DNA of 64,000 nucleotides, taken from positions 186,001 through 250,000 of the forward strand of contig CP064976.1 in the NCBI GenBank assembly GCA_016699445.1, in the 5' to 3' direction. Numbering within the stretch: the first letter of the stretch is position 1; each line of letters starts with the position of its first letter. The notes under the pieces were generated by a model. It made no database searches. It worked only from the letters and a program-made list of their open reading frames with translations, and was not told where the DNA came from. Of the stretch, positions 54,401-62,640 are shown in pieces. The stretch is from Deltaproteobacteria bacterium. GTDB taxonomy: Bacteria; UBA10199; JACPAL01; GCA-016699445. Position numbers and translations under genes: made by a program.

Positions 54401-55552
54401 AGTTGGCGGATCACCTGGACGTAAACGTTTGTAAACCTCCATAACAGCCTCATCTGGAGAGGTCACCTTATCCACCAACAACGTATTACGAATATAGCCA
54501 CCAATATTAAGATTATCGATAAAAAGAAGCTCAAATTCCGCTATTTTTCTTTTTTTAATCTCATCTAACTTTTCTTCAGTCAACACATCCCCACACGACA
54601 AAACAACTTCACCAGTCTCTTTATCCACAAGATCATGAGAAGAAATGCGACCTAAAATATCTTCAGACTCAATGGGAATTTCTTTAATTTTTGCTTCTAC
54701 AATTTTATCAACAGAAACACGGGTAAATTTCTTGCCTGCTTTAACCAATACATCCCCTGTTTTCGGATGACGAATATCACGAACAGTCTTTTGAAAACGA
54801 AGGAGTTCGGGGACTACAGATTTACTCAACTTACCATTTTCAATGGAAATTTTTTCGCTTTGATAAAAATAGTTTAAAATATCCTCAACAGAATAGCCTA
54901 ATGCACGAAGCAAAATCGTTGCTGGCAATTTACGGCGGCGATCAATACGAACATACAAAATATCTTTTGGATCAAATTCAAAATCCAACCATGAACCGCG
55001 GTATGGAATTATTCTAGAAGAATAAAGAAGCTTACCTGAAGCATGAGTTTTTCCCTTGTCATGTTCAAAGAAAATACCAGGAGATCGATGCAACTGAGCA
55101 ACAACAACGCGTTCTGTACCATTTATAATAAAAGTACCAGTCTCGGTCATGAGAGGAATTTCACCAAAATAAACTTCTTGCTCCTTAACATCGCGAATAG
55201 CCTGAACACCCGTTGTCGCATCCACATCCCAAACAACAAGACGAATAACCACACGCATAGGGGCCGAATAAGTCATGCCACGCTGGCGACACTCACGAAC
55301 ATCATACTTAGGCTTATCAAAATGAAAACTAACAAACTCTAGAGATGCTGTGTTGTTAAAATCTCTAATTGGAAAAACACCTTTAAAAACACCCTGCAAG
55401 CCTGTATTGGCTCTCTTCTCAGGAACAATACCTTCTTGCAAAAAATCACGATAAGACTTTTTCTGCATTTCGATGAGATTTGGGATAGAAACAATCTCAT
55501 CAATTTTCGCAAAACTTCTCCTATGAATACGGTCTTGAATTGATGTAGGCAC
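51437..55552 (-). CDS. rpoB: DNA-directed RNA polymerase subunit beta
   Basis: 1,371 residues. The start is a GTG at 55552 (read as [14 protein letters not shown]) behind a strong AAGGAGGT. The rifampicin region [20 protein letters not shown], then [20 protein letters not shown], is wild-type in form, and [15 protein letters not shown] and the C-terminal clamp are intact. A 190-base gap with an attenuator-like hairpin separates it from rplL. Confidence 0.98.
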   Translation of the reverse strand: [1371 protein letters not shown]

Positions 55553-55663
55553 GAAGACCTCCTTAAAATTTTCAATGTTCGTAAAACCAAAAACAAACTA
55601 AAGACACTTAGCTCATCCAACTAATCACAGATGACTCGAGAAATAATACAGACAGTGACCCGA

Positions 55664-55720
55664 TAAAAAAGACGGCTCCTCAGCCCTTAGTAGCTTCGCT
55701 ACTTAAAAACTGGGAGCGTC
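55664..55720 (-). terminator. Attenuator-like hairpin between rplL and rpoB
   Basis: On the minus strand GACGCTCCCAG and CTGAGGAGCCGTC pair with two small bulges, enclosing an inner AGTAGC/GCTACT hairpin, and are followed by TTTTTTAT. The layout equals the partial terminator known between rplL and rpoB in enterobacteria, which lowers rpoBC transcription relative to L7/L12. Function here is inferred from position and shape. Confidence 0.75.
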
Positions 55721-55742
55721 CCCGATTGTTTGGTCAAATACT

Positions 55743-56120
55743 TTACTTGATCTCAACCTTACCGCCGGCCTTCTCAATGGCTTCCTTGATCTTTTGAGCA
55801 TCTTCCTTAGAGACAGATTCCTTCACTGTCTTAGGAGCACCCTCAACTAGATCCTTGGCTTCCTTGAGACCCAGACCAGTAATGGTACGAACTTCTTTGA
55901 TAACATTAATCTTATTGTCACCAGCAGAAGCTAAAACCACAGTAAACTCAGTCTTTTCTTCAGCAGCAGCAGCACCGGCTCCGCCAGCACCACCAGCCAT
56001 CATGACAGGAGCAGCAGCAGAAACACCAAAAACCTGCTCAAGCTCTTTGACGAGTTCAGCCACTTCTAACAGCGGCATTTGCTTCAAACTTTCGACGATA
56101 TCTTGTCGGCTCACACTCAT
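55743..56120 (-). CDS. rplL: 50S ribosomal protein L7/L12
   Basis: 125 residues. The dimerising N-domain (SLKQMPLLEVAELVKELEQV-like: LKQMPLLEVAELVKELEQVF) is joined by an Ala/Gly hinge to the C-domain EKTEFTVVLASAGDNKINVI and GLGLKEAKDLVEGAPKTVKE. It recruits translation GTPases to the stalk. Confidence 0.97.
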   Translation of the reverse strand: MSVSRQDIVESLKQMPLLEVAELVKELEQVFGVSAAAPVMMAGGAGGAGAAAAEEKTEFTVVLASAGDNKINVIKEVRTITGLGLKEAKDLVEGAPKTVKESVSKEDAQKIKEAIEKAGGKVEIK

Positions 56121-56147
56121 ACTTCCTCCTTATAATAAACCATTTAG

Positions 56148-56666
56148 TTATGATGCTTTCTTTTGTGAAATTTCCTTTAACGCAATTGCTAGTTTTTGAG
56201 GTACACCATTGAGAGTTCGTACAACTCCTTGAATAGGAGCCAACAAAGTTCCCAACATTTTGGCATACAACTCTTCTTTAGATGGAAGTTTTGAAAGAGC
56301 GTCTATCTCTTTAACATTCAAAACTTTACCATTCAAACATCCTGCACGAAGCTTCAAAGCCTCATTTGATTCTGCAAATTTAGTAAGAGTCTTAGCCAAA
56401 ACAACAGGATCTTTCATAGCAATAGCAATAGCCAAAGGACCTTTCATATGGCCATCCAACACTGCCCACTCAGAACCTTCCATCGCTTTTTTAGCCAAAC
56501 GATTCTTAACAACTTTCAGTTCACAATCATTTTTACGAAATTCGCGGCGAATCTCTGTCAACTGAGAAACTTTCAAACCACGATACTCAGCAAGAATAAT
56601 AGCTTTTGCTCCTCTGATTTTTTCAGAAAAAGCACCTGAAACAGCAAATTTCTGTTCCTTATTCAT
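56148..56666 (-). CDS. rplJ: 50S ribosomal protein L10
   Basis: 172 residues. AKAIILAEYRGLKVSQLTEI, FRKNDCELKVVKNRLAKKAM and KLPSKEELYAKMLGTLLAPI are typical. It holds the L7/L12 dimers on the ribosome stalk and in many bacteria controls the rplJL mRNA; only 17 bases separate it from rplA, so any leader would lie in the rplA end. Confidence 0.97.
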   Translation of the reverse strand: MNKEQKFAVSGAFSEKIRGAKAIILAEYRGLKVSQLTEIRREFRKNDCELKVVKNRLAKKAMEGSEWAVLDGHMKGPLAIAIAMKDPVVLAKTLTKFAESNEALKLRAGCLNGKVLNVKEIDALSKLPSKEELYAKMLGTLLAPIQGVVRTLNGVPQKLAIALKEISQKKAS

Positions 56667-56683
56667 AGTAAAAACCTCTAATT

Positions 56684-57382
56684 TTAGGACGCTTCTGCAC
56701 CGAGATGAACAGGATCCAACTTAATCCCAGGGCTCATCGTTGAAGAAAGAGTCACACTCCTCAGATATATTCCTTTGGAGGTCGCGGGCTTGGCACGAAT
56801 AATTGATTCCATCAAGGCCAAAATGTTTTGTTTTAATTTTTCTTTACCAAAAGACACTTTTCCAACTGGCGCATGAACATTACCAGCTTTATCTACTTTA
56901 TACTCAACTTGACCAGCTTTCACAGCTTCAACAGCTTTAGCCACATCAAAAGTTACAGTACCCAACTTTGGATTAGGCATCAAACCACGAGGACCAAGAA
57001 CTTTACCCAGACGACTTACAACACCCATCATATCTGGAGTTGCAATTGTATTATCAAACTCCATCCATCCACCTTCAATCTTCGCAATCAAATCCTCAGC
57101 ACCCACCTCATCAGCACCTGCAGCTTGAGCTTCTTTCTGCTTCTCACCCTTAGCAAAAACAACCACACGCACTTTTTTACCCAAGCCATTAGGAAGAGCT
57201 GTAGCACCACGAACCATCTGATCACCCTGCTTAGGGTCAACACCTAAACGAACAGCAACATCAACAGTTTCATCCCATTTAGAAAATTTAACTTGAGGGA
57301 GCAGATCTAAAGCCTCTTCAAGAGGATATCTTTTTAGTCTATCAACCTTACCCACAACACCTTTATATTTTTTTCCTGGCAT
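56684..57382 (-). CDS. rplA: 50S ribosomal protein L1
   Basis: 232 residues. KFSKWDETVDVAVRLGVDPK, GTVTFDVAKAVEAVKAGQVE and VGKVSFGKEKLKQNILALME are diagnostic. L1 forms the mobile stalk at the E site and can repress the rplKA mRNA. It lies two bases after the rplK stop. Confidence 0.97.
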   Translation of the reverse strand: MPGKKYKGVVGKVDRLKRYPLEEALDLLPQVKFSKWDETVDVAVRLGVDPKQGDQMVRGATALPNGLGKKVRVVVFAKGEKQKEAQAAGADEVGAEDLIAKIEGGWMEFDNTIATPDMMGVVSRLGKVLGPRGLMPNPKLGTVTFDVAKAVEAVKAGQVEYKVDKAGNVHAPVGKVSFGKEKLKQNILALMESIIRAKPATSKGIYLRSVTLSSTMSPGIKLDPVHLGAEAS

Positions 57383-57384
57383 AA

Positions 57385-57817
57385 TTAAATAACCTCTACT
57401 CCCATGCTACGAGCTGTACCTTCTACAGTCCTCATCGCTGCTTCCAAAGAGTTAACATTCAAGTCAGGCAGCTTTTGTTTTTGCAACTTCTTCCACCTGC
57501 TTTTTACTAATCTTTCCAACTTTATCTTTATTAGGAACAGCAGAACCCTTCTGAAGACCTATCGCCTTTTTAATAAGAACAGAAACAGGCGGGGTCTTTA
57601 AGATGAACGTAAAAGAACGATCCTGATACACAGTCAAAAGAACAGGAATAATCAACCCCTGCTCCATCTTCTGAGTTTTCGCATTAAATTGCTTACAAAA
57701 CTCCATAATATTGACGCCATGCTGACCCAACGCAGGACCAATAGGAGGAGCAGGATTCGCCTGACCTGCAGGAACCTGAAGTTTTACAAGAGCCTGTACT
57801 TTTTTGACTGGTGGCAT
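57385..57817 (-). CDS. rplK: 50S ribosomal protein L11 (one frameshift)
   Basis: About 143 residues once the frame is corrected. VQALVKLQVPAGQANPAPPI, GPALGQHGVNIMEFCKQFNA and FTFILKTPPVSVLIKKA are in the first frame; the C-terminal rRNA-binding end LPDLNVNSLEAAMRTVEGTA and RSMGVEVI is in the next. One surplus A in the run near 57468 causes the break (KTKAA-stop instead of KTKLPDLN). An essential-grade gene, so a sequence error is likely. Confidence 0.94.
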
Positions 57818-57830
57818 AAAAATTCCTTAA

Positions 57831-58361
57831 CTAATTCTTTTCGACCTGAATAAAATCCAGCTCGACAGGAGTTGATCTTCCAAAAATACTCACTAACACT
57901 TTAACCTTACCTTTTTCAGGCTTTACTTCATCTACAACACCATTAAAGCTTGTAAAAGGGCCATCCACGACACGAACACTCTCACCCTTTTCAAACGAAA
58001 CCTTAGGCTTAGGCCTTAGCGTTCCCTCACTAATTTGTTGTGTAATCCTCAAAACCTCTTCTTCTGGAACAGGAATAGGATTTTTTGCATCACCTACAAA
58101 ACCAGTAATCTTCGGAACACTCTTAATCAGATGCCAAGATTCGTCATTCAACGCCATTTTAACCAAAATATATCCTGGAAAAATTTTGCGATTCGTCGTC
58201 TTCTTAACACCCTTCTTCATCTCGACTACACTCTCTGAAGGAACCAAAACCTCAGAAACTAAATCTACACGACCTGACGCTTTAACCTTGTCATCGAGAG
58301 CTTTTTTAGCCTTCTGCTCAAAACCCGAATATGTGTGAACAACATACCATTCTTGGCTCAT
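57831..58361 (-). CDS. nusG: Transcription termination/antitermination protein NusG
   Basis: 176 residues from the ATG at 58361 (MSQEWYVVHTYSGFEQKAKK). The NGN domain includes RKIFPGYILVKMALNDESWH and the KOW domain FEKGESVRVVDGPFTSFNGV. NusG speeds RNA polymerase and links it to Rho or the ribosome. The ATG lies just inside the secE stop (overlap zone), the usual secE-nusG coupling; 15 further upstream codons use a non-ATG start. Confidence 0.96.
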   Translation of the reverse strand: MSQEWYVVHTYSGFEQKAKKALDDKVKASGRVDLVSEVLVPSESVVEMKKGVKKTTNRKIFPGYILVKMALNDESWHLIKSVPKITGFVGDAKNPIPVPEEEVLRITQQISEGTLRPKPKVSFEKGESVRVVDGPFTSFNGVVDEVKPEKGKVKVLVSIFGRSTPVELDFIQVEKN

Positions 58362-58369
58362 AAAATTAC

Positions 58370-58744
58370 CTATAATGACAACAACCCTCTCACGACAGCT
58401 CTCCAAAGGGTATCAATGATTAATAAAGCTCCTGACGATATCGCCAACAAAATCACAACAACCACAGCTGACGAAACAGTCTCTTTTCTTTGAGGCCAAC
58501 TCACACGAGTCATCTCATCAACGACATCATTAAAAAAATTATTTGCCAGCACACTTTGCCGCACAAAAACACCTAAAAGCAAAGCTAAAACAAAACTTAC
58601 CAGATAAGGAAGCTGAACCGCCCAATCTTCAAAAACAGGCAATCCAGCAAAACTCCAAATTAAAAAAGCTAATTTAGACAGAAAGGCAAAAGCCACACCG
58701 GCCAAAAAAACCAACGCTAAATTTACCCACTTCTGTGTTTCCAT
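58370..58744 (-). CDS. secE: Protein translocase subunit SecE, three-span form
   Basis: 124 residues, longer than the one-helix SecE of most bacteria. Two N-terminal helices (LALVFLAGVAFAFLSKLAFLI; LPYLVSFVLALLLGVFV) precede the conserved cytoplasmic amphipathic piece FFNDVVDEMTRVSWPQRKET and the essential C-terminal helix. This three-span form is best known from enterobacteria. Placed between tRNA-Trp and nusG. Confidence 0.95.
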   Translation of the reverse strand: METQKWVNLALVFLAGVAFAFLSKLAFLIWSFAGLPVFEDWAVQLPYLVSFVLALLLGVFVRQSVLANNFFNDVVDEMTRVSWPQRKETVSSAVVVVILLAISSGALLIIDTLWRAVVRGLLSL

Positions 58745-58756
58745 AGTTTAAAAAAA

Positions 58757-58829
58757 CAGGGGAGACAGGGATCGAACCTGCGACCCCCGGTTTTGGAGAC
58801 CGGTGCTCTACCAGCTGAGCTACTCCCCT
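58757..58829 (-). tRNA. tRNA-Trp (CCA)
   Basis: 73-base cloverleaf on the minus strand: acceptor AGGGGAG/CTCCCCT with discriminator G, anticodon loop CTCCAAA (anticodon CCA), T-arm GGTTCGATCC. It stands between rpmG and secE, its common place. Confidence 0.97.
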
Positions 58830-58832
58830 CCG

Positions 58833-58982
58833 CTATTTAGTTTCCTTATGCACGTTGTGTTTACGACAGAAACGACAGTACTTTTTGATCTCAAGCTTAC
58901 CCGGAGTCCTTGTCTTATTCTTTGTCGTCGAATAGTTACGACGCTTACACTCTGTACACTCTAATTGTATAATAGATCTCAT
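58833..58982 (-). CDS. rpmG: 50S ribosomal protein L33
   Basis: 49 residues, MRSIIQLECTECKRRNYSTT with the second pair YCRFCRKHNVHKETK, so it is the zinc (C+) form. Short but complete; it ends three bases from tRNA-Trp and starts eight bases after the second tuf gene. Confidence 0.96.
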   Translation of the reverse strand: MRSIIQLECTECKRRNYSTTKNKTRTPGKLEIKKYCRFCRKHNVHKETK

Positions 58983-58990
58983 AAAAACCT

Positions 58991-60180
58991 TTACTCAACC
59001 ACTTCAGTCACGACACCAGCACCTACTGTGTGTCCACCTTCGCGAATTGCGAAGCGAAGCTCTTTATCCATTGCTATCGGAGTAATCAACTCAATTTCCA
59101 TCGTCACGCGATCTCCAGGCATCACCATCTCGACTCCCGCTGGTAATGTACACACTCCCGTCACATCCGTTGTTCTAAAATAAAACTGTGGACGGTATCC
59201 TTGGAAAAAGGGCGTATGTCTCCCTCCCTCTTCTTTTGTCAAGATATACACTTCAGCTTTGAATTTTTTATGCGGTGTTATACCTCCAGGCTTCGCCAAT
59301 ACTTGCCCACGTTCCACATCTTCTCGCTTCAATCCTCTCAATAAAACTCCTACGTTATCCCCTGCCATTCCATCATCTAACAGCTTTCTGAACATTTCAA
59401 TTCCAGTCACTACCGTCTTCGCTGTATCCTTAATACCTACCAATTCAACTTCTTCTCCTACCTTCACTTTTCCTTTTCAATTCTTCCTGTCGCAACCGTT
59501 CCACGTCCGGAAATTGAAAACACATCTTCCACAGGCATCAAGAAAGGCTTATCTGTATCTCTTTGTGGTACAGGAATATAGGTATCCAACGCTTCCACCA
59601 ACTTCATAATCGCCTTCTCTCCCAAATCTCCAGCATCACCTTCCACAGCCTTCAATGCATTTCCACGGATAATAGGTGTCTTATCTCCTGGAAAATCATA
59701 CTTATTCAAAAGCTCTCGAACTTCCAATTCCACCAAGTCCAACAACTCTGGATCGTCTACCATGTCGCATTTATTCAAAAAGACTACGATATAAGGAACG
59801 TTCACCTGACGAGCCAACAATACGTGCTCACGTGTTTGTGGCATTGGTCCGTCCGCAGCACTCACAACCAAAATCGCTCCGTCCATCTGAGCGGCTCCGG
59901 TAATCATATTCTTCACATAGTCTGCGTGTCCCGGACAATCCACATGTGCATAATGTCTATTGTCTGATTCATATTCCACGTGCGCTGTCGCAATCGTAAT
60001 ACCACGTTCTCTCTCTTCTGGAGCTTTATCAATCTGATCATAAGCTACAAATTTCGCATACCCTTTCGTCGACAACACTCTCGTAATCGCTGCCGTCAAT
60101 GTCGTCTTACCATGATCTACGTGCCCTATCGTTCCTACGTTTACGTGTGGCTTCTTTCTTTCGAATTTCTCTTTGCTCAT
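58991..60180 (-). CDS. tuf: Elongation factor Tu (copy 2, one frameshift)
   Basis: Second EF-Tu gene, in the tufB position behind four tRNA genes. Same protein as copy 1 apart from two visible changes: RGSALKA becomes RGNALKA and KPGSITP becomes KPGGITP. One base is missing near 59475: copy 1 has AAAAAGG where copy 2 has AAAAGG in RIEKGK, which cuts the frame into 238 and 158 codons. Everything after the break remains perfectly conserved, so this is most likely a homopolymer read error, not a pseudogene. Confidence 0.95.
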
Positions 60181-60229
60181 GTAGCCTCCTTAAAAAGGGT
60201 TAAAAATTTATATTCAAAACAGTCAATTT

Positions 60230-60302
60230 AGCCCACGACCAGAATCGAACTGGTGACCTTTTCCTTACCATGGAAATGCTCTACCGACTGAGCTACGTGG
60301 GC
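60230..60302 (-). tRNA. tRNA-Thr (GGT)
   Basis: 73-base cloverleaf, acceptor GCCCACG/CGTGGGC, anticodon loop ATGGTAA giving GGT. Last of four tRNAs, directly before tuf copy 2. Confidence 0.97.
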
Positions 60303-60313
60303 AACAAATCGGT

Positions 60314-60385
60314 AGCGGGAGACGGGATTCGAACCCGCGACCTCCTGCTTGGAAGGCAGGAGCTCTACCACTGAGCTACTCCCGC
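60314..60385 (-). tRNA. tRNA-Gly (TCC)
   Basis: 72-base cloverleaf, acceptor GCGGGAG/CTCCCGC, anticodon loop CTTCCAA giving TCC, T-arm GGTTCGAATCC. Third of the four tRNAs. Confidence 0.97.
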
Positions 60386-60410
60386 AAAACCCTATCCCTT
60401 TACTTCTTTA

Positions 60411-60494
<84 letters not shown>

Positions 60495-60631
60495 TTTAAA
60501 ATTTAGGGAGAGATACCTCTTTCTCCCTAAAACCCTCATCTGGTAGCCATTACCTGAGCGCTTCCACCTATGGCGGATCCGCTCAACAAAACGGAATAAA
60601 TCCGATCTTGCTGATGTTCGCTCACTATATA

Positions 60632-60704
60632 AGCTGGCGACCAGACTTGAACTGGTGACCTGCTGATTACGAATCAGCTGCTCTACCAACTGAGCTACGC
60701 CAGC
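60632..60704 (-). tRNA. tRNA-Thr (CGT)
   Basis: 73-base cloverleaf, acceptor GCTGGCG/CGCCAGC, anticodon loop TTCGTAA giving CGT. The T-loop reads GTTCAAGTC, a normal variant. First gene of the tRNA-tuf unit; 137 bases of apparently untranslated spacer separate it from tRNA-Tyr. Confidence 0.96.
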
Positions 60705-60789
60705 AATACTTCGAAAAACCTCTTCATCAAACCAAATACCAAAAGCTATTGGCAAGCATGCATAGCCCTAAATATTTCAAAGGCTGGGA

Positions 60790-60818
60790 CCTATAGAGAG
60801 CCACCCCTTTAAAGTCAA
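60790..60818 (-). promoter_or_regulatory. Promoter of the tRNA-tuf operon
   Basis: On the minus strand TTGACT, a 17-base spacer and TATAGG, followed by a GC-containing discriminator (TCCCAGCC). Five of six -35 bases and four of six -10 bases match consensus at ideal spacing, and the GC-rich discriminator is typical of growth-regulated stable-RNA promoters. It lies about 85 bases before tRNA-Thr and directly after the rlmB stop. Confidence 0.7.
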
Positions 60819-60838
60819 TCATTCTATCAATTACTCTC

Positions 60839-61573
60839 TTATTTTTTTATGGAACGCTTAAAAACTTCATTCATCAAAATGCCGCCAGCCACCGAAGCGT
60901 TCAAGGAATCCACCCCTTGATGCTGCGCCTCTTCAAAAAGAGAGACCTTAATTATCACATCACATTTTTCTCTTGTCAGACGCCGCATGCCCTTCTCTTC
61001 TGAACCCAAGACCAATACAACTTTATCTGAAAAACCTTCTTGAGCAGCATCTTTGGCGCCTTCCATATCAGCACCATAAACCCAAAAACCTTTTTCTTTT
61101 AAAAAATCTATTGTCATTGATAGATTTGTCACTCGACAAATTTTCAAGTATTCCACAGCCCCAACGGAAGCATGACAAACCCCCTGACCTACAGCAGCTG
61201 CATGATGTTCTGGCAAAATCACACCATCAAAACCAAACAAGTACGCAGATCGACAAAGAGCTCCAACGTTTTGAGGATCCTGAACTTCATCCAACATCAA
61301 AATTCTTTTACTATCAACCAGCTCATGAATTTCCACATAGGGGTATTCCTCAGCTTCTGCGACGAAGCCCTGATGATTCACGCCCACTCCAACTTTTTTA
61401 TTCAACTCTTTTGGATCTGAGGCTTGAAGAGAAACCTTTTTTTTTGATGCCCATTCAAAAATCAGCTTTTCTGTTTTTTCCAATCCTCGAGAAAAATAAA
61501 GGCGACGCACTTGGCGTCGCCCGGCTTTTAGGAGGTGAAGAACCGGATGTTTGCCTGATACTAAAATCGACAT
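60839..61573 (-). CDS. rlmB: 23S rRNA (guanosine-2'-O-)-methyltransferase RlmB-type (SpoU/TrmH family)
   Basis: 244 residues. An N-terminal substrate-binding domain (MSILVSGKHPVLHLLKAGRR to GVNHQGFVAEAEEYPY) leads to the SPOUT domain with motif 1 DEVQDPQNVGALCRSA, motif 2 LVLGSEEKGMRRLTREKCD and motif 3 SLNASVAGGILM, which form the trefoil knot binding SAM. RlmB methylates G2251 in the P loop; close relatives act on other sites, so the exact target is inferred. Confidence 0.9.
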   Translation of the reverse strand: MSILVSGKHPVLHLLKAGRRQVRRLYFSRGLEKTEKLIFEWASKKKVSLQASDPKELNKKVGVGVNHQGFVAEAEEYPYVEIHELVDSKRILMLDEVQDPQNVGALCRSAYLFGFDGVILPEHHAAAVGQGVCHASVGAVEYLKICRVTNLSMTIDFLKEKGFWVYGADMEGAKDAAQEGFSDKVVLVLGSEEKGMRRLTREKCDVIIKVSLFEEAQHQGVDSLNASVAGGILMNEVFKRSIKK

Positions 61574-61612
61574 CCGGCGCCTTTGTTCTATCTCATTTTA
61601 TTTCTCAATATT

Positions 61613-61957
61613 TTAATGAAGAGTGATGTCTGCAAGCGCCTGTGTTTTTTGGATCTTCAATTCATTTTCTAAGACAACGAGTCTTTCAGGGCTGGAATCA
61701 GCCATTTTTTTGCGTGCTGTAAAATAAAGATTTTTCAAACTAGTCATTTTATTCATGAGCTCTTGTTTCTTTGAAAAAGATTTGGTCGCTTCATACTCCT
61801 TGCGAACATACTCATGATTCATGGAGCTACTCACCATCAACATTTGTAAATTAATTAAATCAGGCTTGGCCCCATCATCCTTAGGCTGGTTGATAGGAAT
61901 ATTAAGCTCTTCGTTAAGTTCGAGATCTTCTGATTTAAATTCATTTTCAAAGTTCAT
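61613..61957 (-). CDS. Hypothetical helical protein
   Basis: 114 residues, family not recognised. An acidic start (MNFENEFKSEDLELNEELN) precedes a mostly helical, charged body with heptad-like spacing (EYEATKSFSKKQELMNKMTS; VVLENELKIQKTQ). No signal peptide, cysteine or known motif. Its start is preceded by an AGGGAGAA site. It lies between pyrF and rlmB and may be co-transcribed with them. Confidence 0.6.
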   Translation of the reverse strand: MNFENEFKSEDLELNEELNIPINQPKDDGAKPDLINLQMLMVSSSMNHEYVRKEYEATKSFSKKQELMNKMTSLKNLYFTARKKMADSSPERLVVLENELKIQKTQALADITLH

Positions 61958-62068
61958 AATGTGTTCTCCCTCGGCCCTATAAAAGCAAGAGAGCTGCCAA
62001 AAAAAAACATATCATAACATGCTGTTTTAATTATATTTTTACAAATAACCTTAGAAAGAAATGGGGTG

Positions 62069-62640
62069 CTAAACCCCCAGAATGGGGATGGAACGAAGTA
62101 AAGATTGAGGATCTTTGGCTTGTAATAAAGGTCTTCCAATAACAAGAAAGCTGGCGCCAAAACTTAAAGCTTTTTCCGGAGTGGCCACACGTTTTTGGTC
62201 ATCCTTGTCTGAATCTAAAAATCGAATCCCAGGATTCACAATAACAAAATCTTTTTTATTTTTGATCTTAAAAAAGCAGTCTCCCAAGGAGAACAAACGA
62301 TGCCATCTAAACCTGATTCGAGAGCTAGTTGCGTACGTTTTAGGACTTCATTCTTCACAGACTTTTTATTTTCATCACTGGTTAAAACCGTCACACCAAT
62401 GAGCTGCGGTCTCTTCTTTCCAAAAGATTGGACAGCTTCTGCGGCGCGCAACATCATCTCAGACCCACCTGATGTATGAATATCCACCAAATAAACACCC
62501 AGCTTCGCTGCAGCTTCACAAGCTTTTGCCACTGTATTGGGGATATCATGATACTTCAAATCCAGAAAAACTTTTCCACCTTCGTCATGGATCATTTTAA
62601 TAATATCCGGACCGCAGGAGGTAAAAAGATAAGAACCTAC
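62069..62640 (-). CDS. pyrF: Orotidine 5'-phosphate decarboxylase, 5' end missing, one frameshift
   Basis: PyrF makes UMP. From KVGSYLFTSCGPDIIKMIHD onward the protein is recognisable, with the catalytic motif FLDLKYHDIPNTV, then VDIHTSGGSEMMLRAAE, VTVLTS, GLDGIVCSP, FVIVNPGIRF and the phosphate-binding VIGRPL near the end. One A is missing near 62261 (KIKKD). The first 30 or so residues, including the first substrate-binding Asp strand and the start codon, are absent: the sequence joins directly to the end of proS. Confidence 0.85.

Noticed and set aside
59464..59490. Programmed frameshift or pseudogene in tuf copy 2
   Set aside because: Copy 1 differs by one base in the A run and is open; the downstream half of copy 2 is fully conserved. 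A read error is simpler.
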